A stretch of 64,000 nucleotides of DNA from an uncultured Selenomonadaceae bacterium (GTDB lineage Bacteria; Bacillota; Negativicutes; Selenomonadales; Selenomonadaceae). The stretch is taken from the NCBI GenBank assembly GCA_905234175.1, contig CAJOGX010000004.1, forward strand, positions 1-64,000. Direction: 5' to 3'. The notes under the pieces were generated by a model. The model had not been told where the DNA came from. It made no database searches and saw only the letters and a program-made list of their open reading frames with translations. Positions within the stretch are counted from its first letter, which is position 1. The number at the start of each line of letters is the position of its first letter. The translations under genes were made by a program, and so were the position numbers. Positions 62,255-64,000 of this stretch are shown here, piece by piece.

Positions 62255-63277
62255 TCAGACGGCGTAGGGCAGGCCGAGCGCCTCTTCGTTGCCGTGAATG
62301 TTGAGCGCGCTGAGCATATCTGCCTTGCTGACGGCGTAGGTGCCGGATTTTGAAACGACGATACCGGCGGCGATATTGGTTATGTAAGCGCCGTCGGTCG
62401 GCTTGAGCCCGCCAGCCAGCGCCATGGAAAAAACTGCCGCCACGGTATCAGCCACGCCCGCGCTGTCGTAAACTTCCTGCGACTTGGTTGGAACGTTCGT
62501 CGTTTCGTTTTCGGTTACGAGAGAAATTCCGTGAGCCGAGCGCGTGGCGAGAACGTTTTTAATTTTGAACTTGCGCATAATGTATCGACCGGCGCGCTCC
62601 ACGGAGTCATCGTCGTCACTGCTGATTGGCGCGAGCATGATTTTGTTAATCTTGGCGACGTTGGGCGTGACGTAATCGGCCTGCGCGTACTTAATCCAGC
62701 GCTGCCCGTAAGGCATGACGGTGACGGGCACACCGTGATTGTGCGCATTTTTTATAACCGCGTCGCAGAAAAATTCGGTGCAGACGCCCTTTTCGTAGTC
62801 AGCGATAACAACGGCGTCGAGGCTGTCGTTCAAAAGGCGGCGGATATATTTTTCGAGCGCGGCGTAGTATTCGTCGGGCTTGGCGGAGCTGTCTTCAAAA
62901 TCCATGCGAAACATTTGCTGATGACCGCTGATAACGCGAACTTTGGTCGTGGTCGGCGAAGGAGTTTTAATTAAGCCGTCCTGATTAATTTTGCGTTCAG
63001 CGAGCTGTTCGGAAAGCGTTTCAAAATTGTGGTCGTCGCCAACGAAACCGGCAAGATAAGTCTGACAGCCCAGCAGTGCAAGATTGTTCGCAACGTTAGC
63101 GGCGGCGCCTAAAGACGAACGGCGCCTGACGATTTTCGCAACGGGAACCGGCGCGTCGCTGGCAAATTTGTGAACTTCGCCGTGATAGTACTTGTCAATC
63201 ATAACATCGCCGACGACCAGAATTTTACAGCGCGGCACCCGCCTCTCGAAGAAATTTTTCCAATCCGTTTTATCCAT
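62255..63277 (-). CDS. PfkB-family heptose-7-phosphate kinase-like protein (HldE/RfaE domain I)
   Basis: This 340-residue PfkB-type kinase resembles domain I of HldE/RfaE, which phosphorylates D-glycero-D-manno-heptose-7-phosphate for LPS core. The N-terminal RCKILVVGDVMIDKYYHGEV and DSAGVADTVAAVFSMAL are in the right places. The anion-hole/catalytic motif, usually GAGD, here reads GVAD, and the substrate region usually close to DPKG reads MPYG. The adenylyltransferase domain II is absent. The changes suggest a paralogue with altered or lost function. ATG 63277 has GAGAGG upstream. It heads hldE-def-fmt-ruvB. Confidence 0.8.
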   Translation of the reverse strand: MDKTDWKNFFERRVPRCKILVVGDVMIDKYYHGEVHKFASDAPVPVAKIVRRRSSLGAAANVANNLALLGCQTYLAGFVGDDHNFETLSEQLAERKINQDGLIKTPSPTTTKVRVISGHQQMFRMDFEDSSAKPDEYYAALEKYIRRLLNDSLDAVVIADYEKGVCTEFFCDAVIKNAHNHGVPVTVMPYGQRWIKYAQADYVTPNVAKINKIMLAPISSDDDDSVERAGRYIMRKFKIKNVLATRSAHGISLVTENETTNVPTKSQEVYDSAGVADTVAAVFSMALAGGLKPTDGAYITNIAAGIVVSKSGTYAVSKADMLSALNIHGNEEALGLPYAV

Positions 63278-63326
63278 GACGCCTCTCCAATCTGAATTTT
63301 TGCCAATTATATCACACGCGTCAAAT

Positions 63327-63356
63327 AAAAAAAGCCCCGACATTTTCTGCCGAGGC
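63327..63356 (-). terminator. Terminator of the repeat-protein gene
   Basis: On the minus strand GCCTCGGC and GTCGGGGC form a stem (two wobble pairs) followed by seven T residues, 25 bases after the TAA stop. Confidence 0.75.
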
Positions 63357-63380
63357 GAAGGAATGCTTTAGGAAATTGTT

Positions 63381-63872
63381 TTATTTCTGCTGCTGAGGCT
63401 GATTCTGGGAGAACTGTCTGCCGCCGAAAGTGGGCTGGCTCATACCGCCGAAGCCGCCGAAGTCGCCGCCGAAATTGTTTTCGCCGAAGCCCAGCGAAAT
63501 TTCAAAGCGGTTTTCGGTGCCGAGAATTTCGCCCATGTCGTTCGGTTTAGCGAAATTGTTGTCGGCGATAAGTTCGTCGTTGGAGAGATCGTCTTCGTTG
63601 CTGCCCCAGAAATTCCTGTCGAAACGTCCGCCGAAAGTCGGGGGTTCAGGGCGTTCGGAATCGTCGTCGCCTTCGCCGAAAGTCGGAGGTTCAGAGCGTT
63701 CAGAATCGTCGTCGCCTTCGCCGAAAGTCGGAGCTGCGGGGCGATTGGTTTCGTCGAGTTCAGTGTCGCTGTCGAAAGTGGGCGGCTACTGCGGACGGTT
63801 GCCGTCGTGTTTGCCGAAACCTTTGCCGAAACCTTTGTTGTTGCCTTTGCCCATGTTGAAGTTCTTAATCAT
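63381..63872 (-). pseudogene. Repetitive Gly/Asp-rich protein gene with an in-frame TAG
   Basis: Reading from ATG 63872 (AAGGAGA eight bases upstream) to TAA 63381 gives one uninterrupted phase of 163 codons except for a TAG at codon 29 (63786-63788). The first 28 residues are Gly/Lys/Asn-rich (MGKGNNKGFGKGFGKHDGN). After the TAG, the chain holds PPTFGEGDDDSER-type 15-residue repeats, then FEISLGFGENNFGGDFGGF and a Gln-rich end. A terminator follows. A single C-to-T change (CAG to TAG) would explain the stop. Function is unknown. Confidence 0.6.
63631..63765. repeat. Three 45-bp tandem repeats inside the repeat-protein gene
   Basis: CCGAAAGTCG recurs at 63631, 63676 and 63721, giving a 45-bp period. 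On the minus strand each unit codes for one PTFGEGDDDSER(S/P)EP-type repeat. Units differ at a few bases only. Confidence 0.85.
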
Positions 63873-63915
63873 TGATGATCTCTCCTTGAAAGTTTTTTCA
63901 GTATTTTTATTTTTT

Positions 63916-63935
63916 AGTAGCCTTTGTTTGCTACT
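63916..63935. promoter_or_regulatory. Inverted repeat in the leader of the repeat-protein gene
   Basis: AGTAGC and GCTACT flank an eight-base centre upstream of the repeat-protein gene. It is AT-rich around, and a promoter is not clear (minus-strand TTGGAA and TAGAAA are possible). It may be an operator or a leader hairpin. Confidence 0.3.
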
Positions 63936-64000
63936 TTCTACATAATCTTTTTCGGAGTTTCCAAAAGGTTTCTTAAGCGCTGATTAAAAAATTTTTTTCT

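Noticed and set aside
63631..63765. Regular 45-bp repeats considered as a CRISPR array
   Set aside because: Units are contiguous with no variable spacers, preserve a reading frame, and have no cas genes nearby.
63430..63945. 171-codon plus-strand frame rich in Pro/Lys/Ser
   Set aside because: It is the complement of the 45-bp repeats in the minus-strand repeat-protein gene and has no ribosome site.

Overview
The window looks like a chromosomal segment of a diderm Firmicute of the class Negativicutes, probably Selenomonadales. The evidence is a Firmicutes-type housekeeping set (gyrB, dnaB, ruvB, def-fmt, rsmB-rlmN, an FHA/PP2C/PASTA-kinase/rsgA cluster, tmRNA) alongside outer-membrane and LPS genes: an SLH-domain OmpM-type porin, a TolC-family channel, an LpxL/HtrB-type acyltransferase and an RfaE/HldE-type heptose kinase. 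Flagellin, the anaerobic NirJ1/NirJ2 radical-SAM pair and a 2-hydroxyacyl-CoA-dehydratase-activator protein fit an anaerobic gut or rumen lineage. No phage, insertion sequence or CRISPR array was seen.

Layout. 1-8.5 kb: tRNA-His (partial) and tRNA-Trp, gyrB with azlCD and a PAP2 phosphatase, then tetR-nirJ1-nirJ2 and a UPF0210 gene. 8.5-17.5 kb: a frameshifted secreted protein, two GNAT acetyltransferases, nth, GH32, two related secreted esterases (one intact, one a pseudogene), ompM and a small S24-like protein. 17.6-26 kb: an operon of M16 protease, secreted hydrolase, dapA, aquaporin and a secreted protein; then a ferredoxin and groES-groEL. 26-33 kb: flagellin, an orphan gene under its own promoter, lpxL, a zinc-ribbon gene divergent from a TolC-family gene, and a methyltransferase-STAS fusion. 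33-41 kb: a minus-strand operon with a 1395-residue dual activase/dehydratase-like protein and an XRE-type regulator, divergent from a membrane Ser/Thr kinase followed by small secreted and zinc-ribbon proteins. 41-50 kb: fhaA-stp-prkC-rsgA and rsmB-rlmN, separated by an inverted secreted GH3 gene. 50-56 kb: secreted proteins, mgtC, folE2, an ABC transporter and tmRNA. 56-64 kb: dnaB, a PHP phosphatase, an acyl-CoA-synthetase-like ligase, hldE-def-fmt-ruvB, and a repetitive Gly/Asp-rich gene with an in-frame TAG.

Points worth attention. I could not find a single CCCGG or CCGGG anywhere in the window, and Pro-Gly pairs are written CCT/CCA-GGN, which suggests pressure from a CCSGG-specific (BcnI/NciI-type) restriction system. 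Two copies of a three-hairpin element with compensatory stem changes lie in tail-to-tail intergenic gaps. A perfect dyad overlaps both -35 boxes of two divergent promoters. The lpxL homologue has ACG where ATG is expected. Several genes are broken: a carboxylesterase with three frame changes, a small secreted protein with one, and the TAG-interrupted repeat protein.
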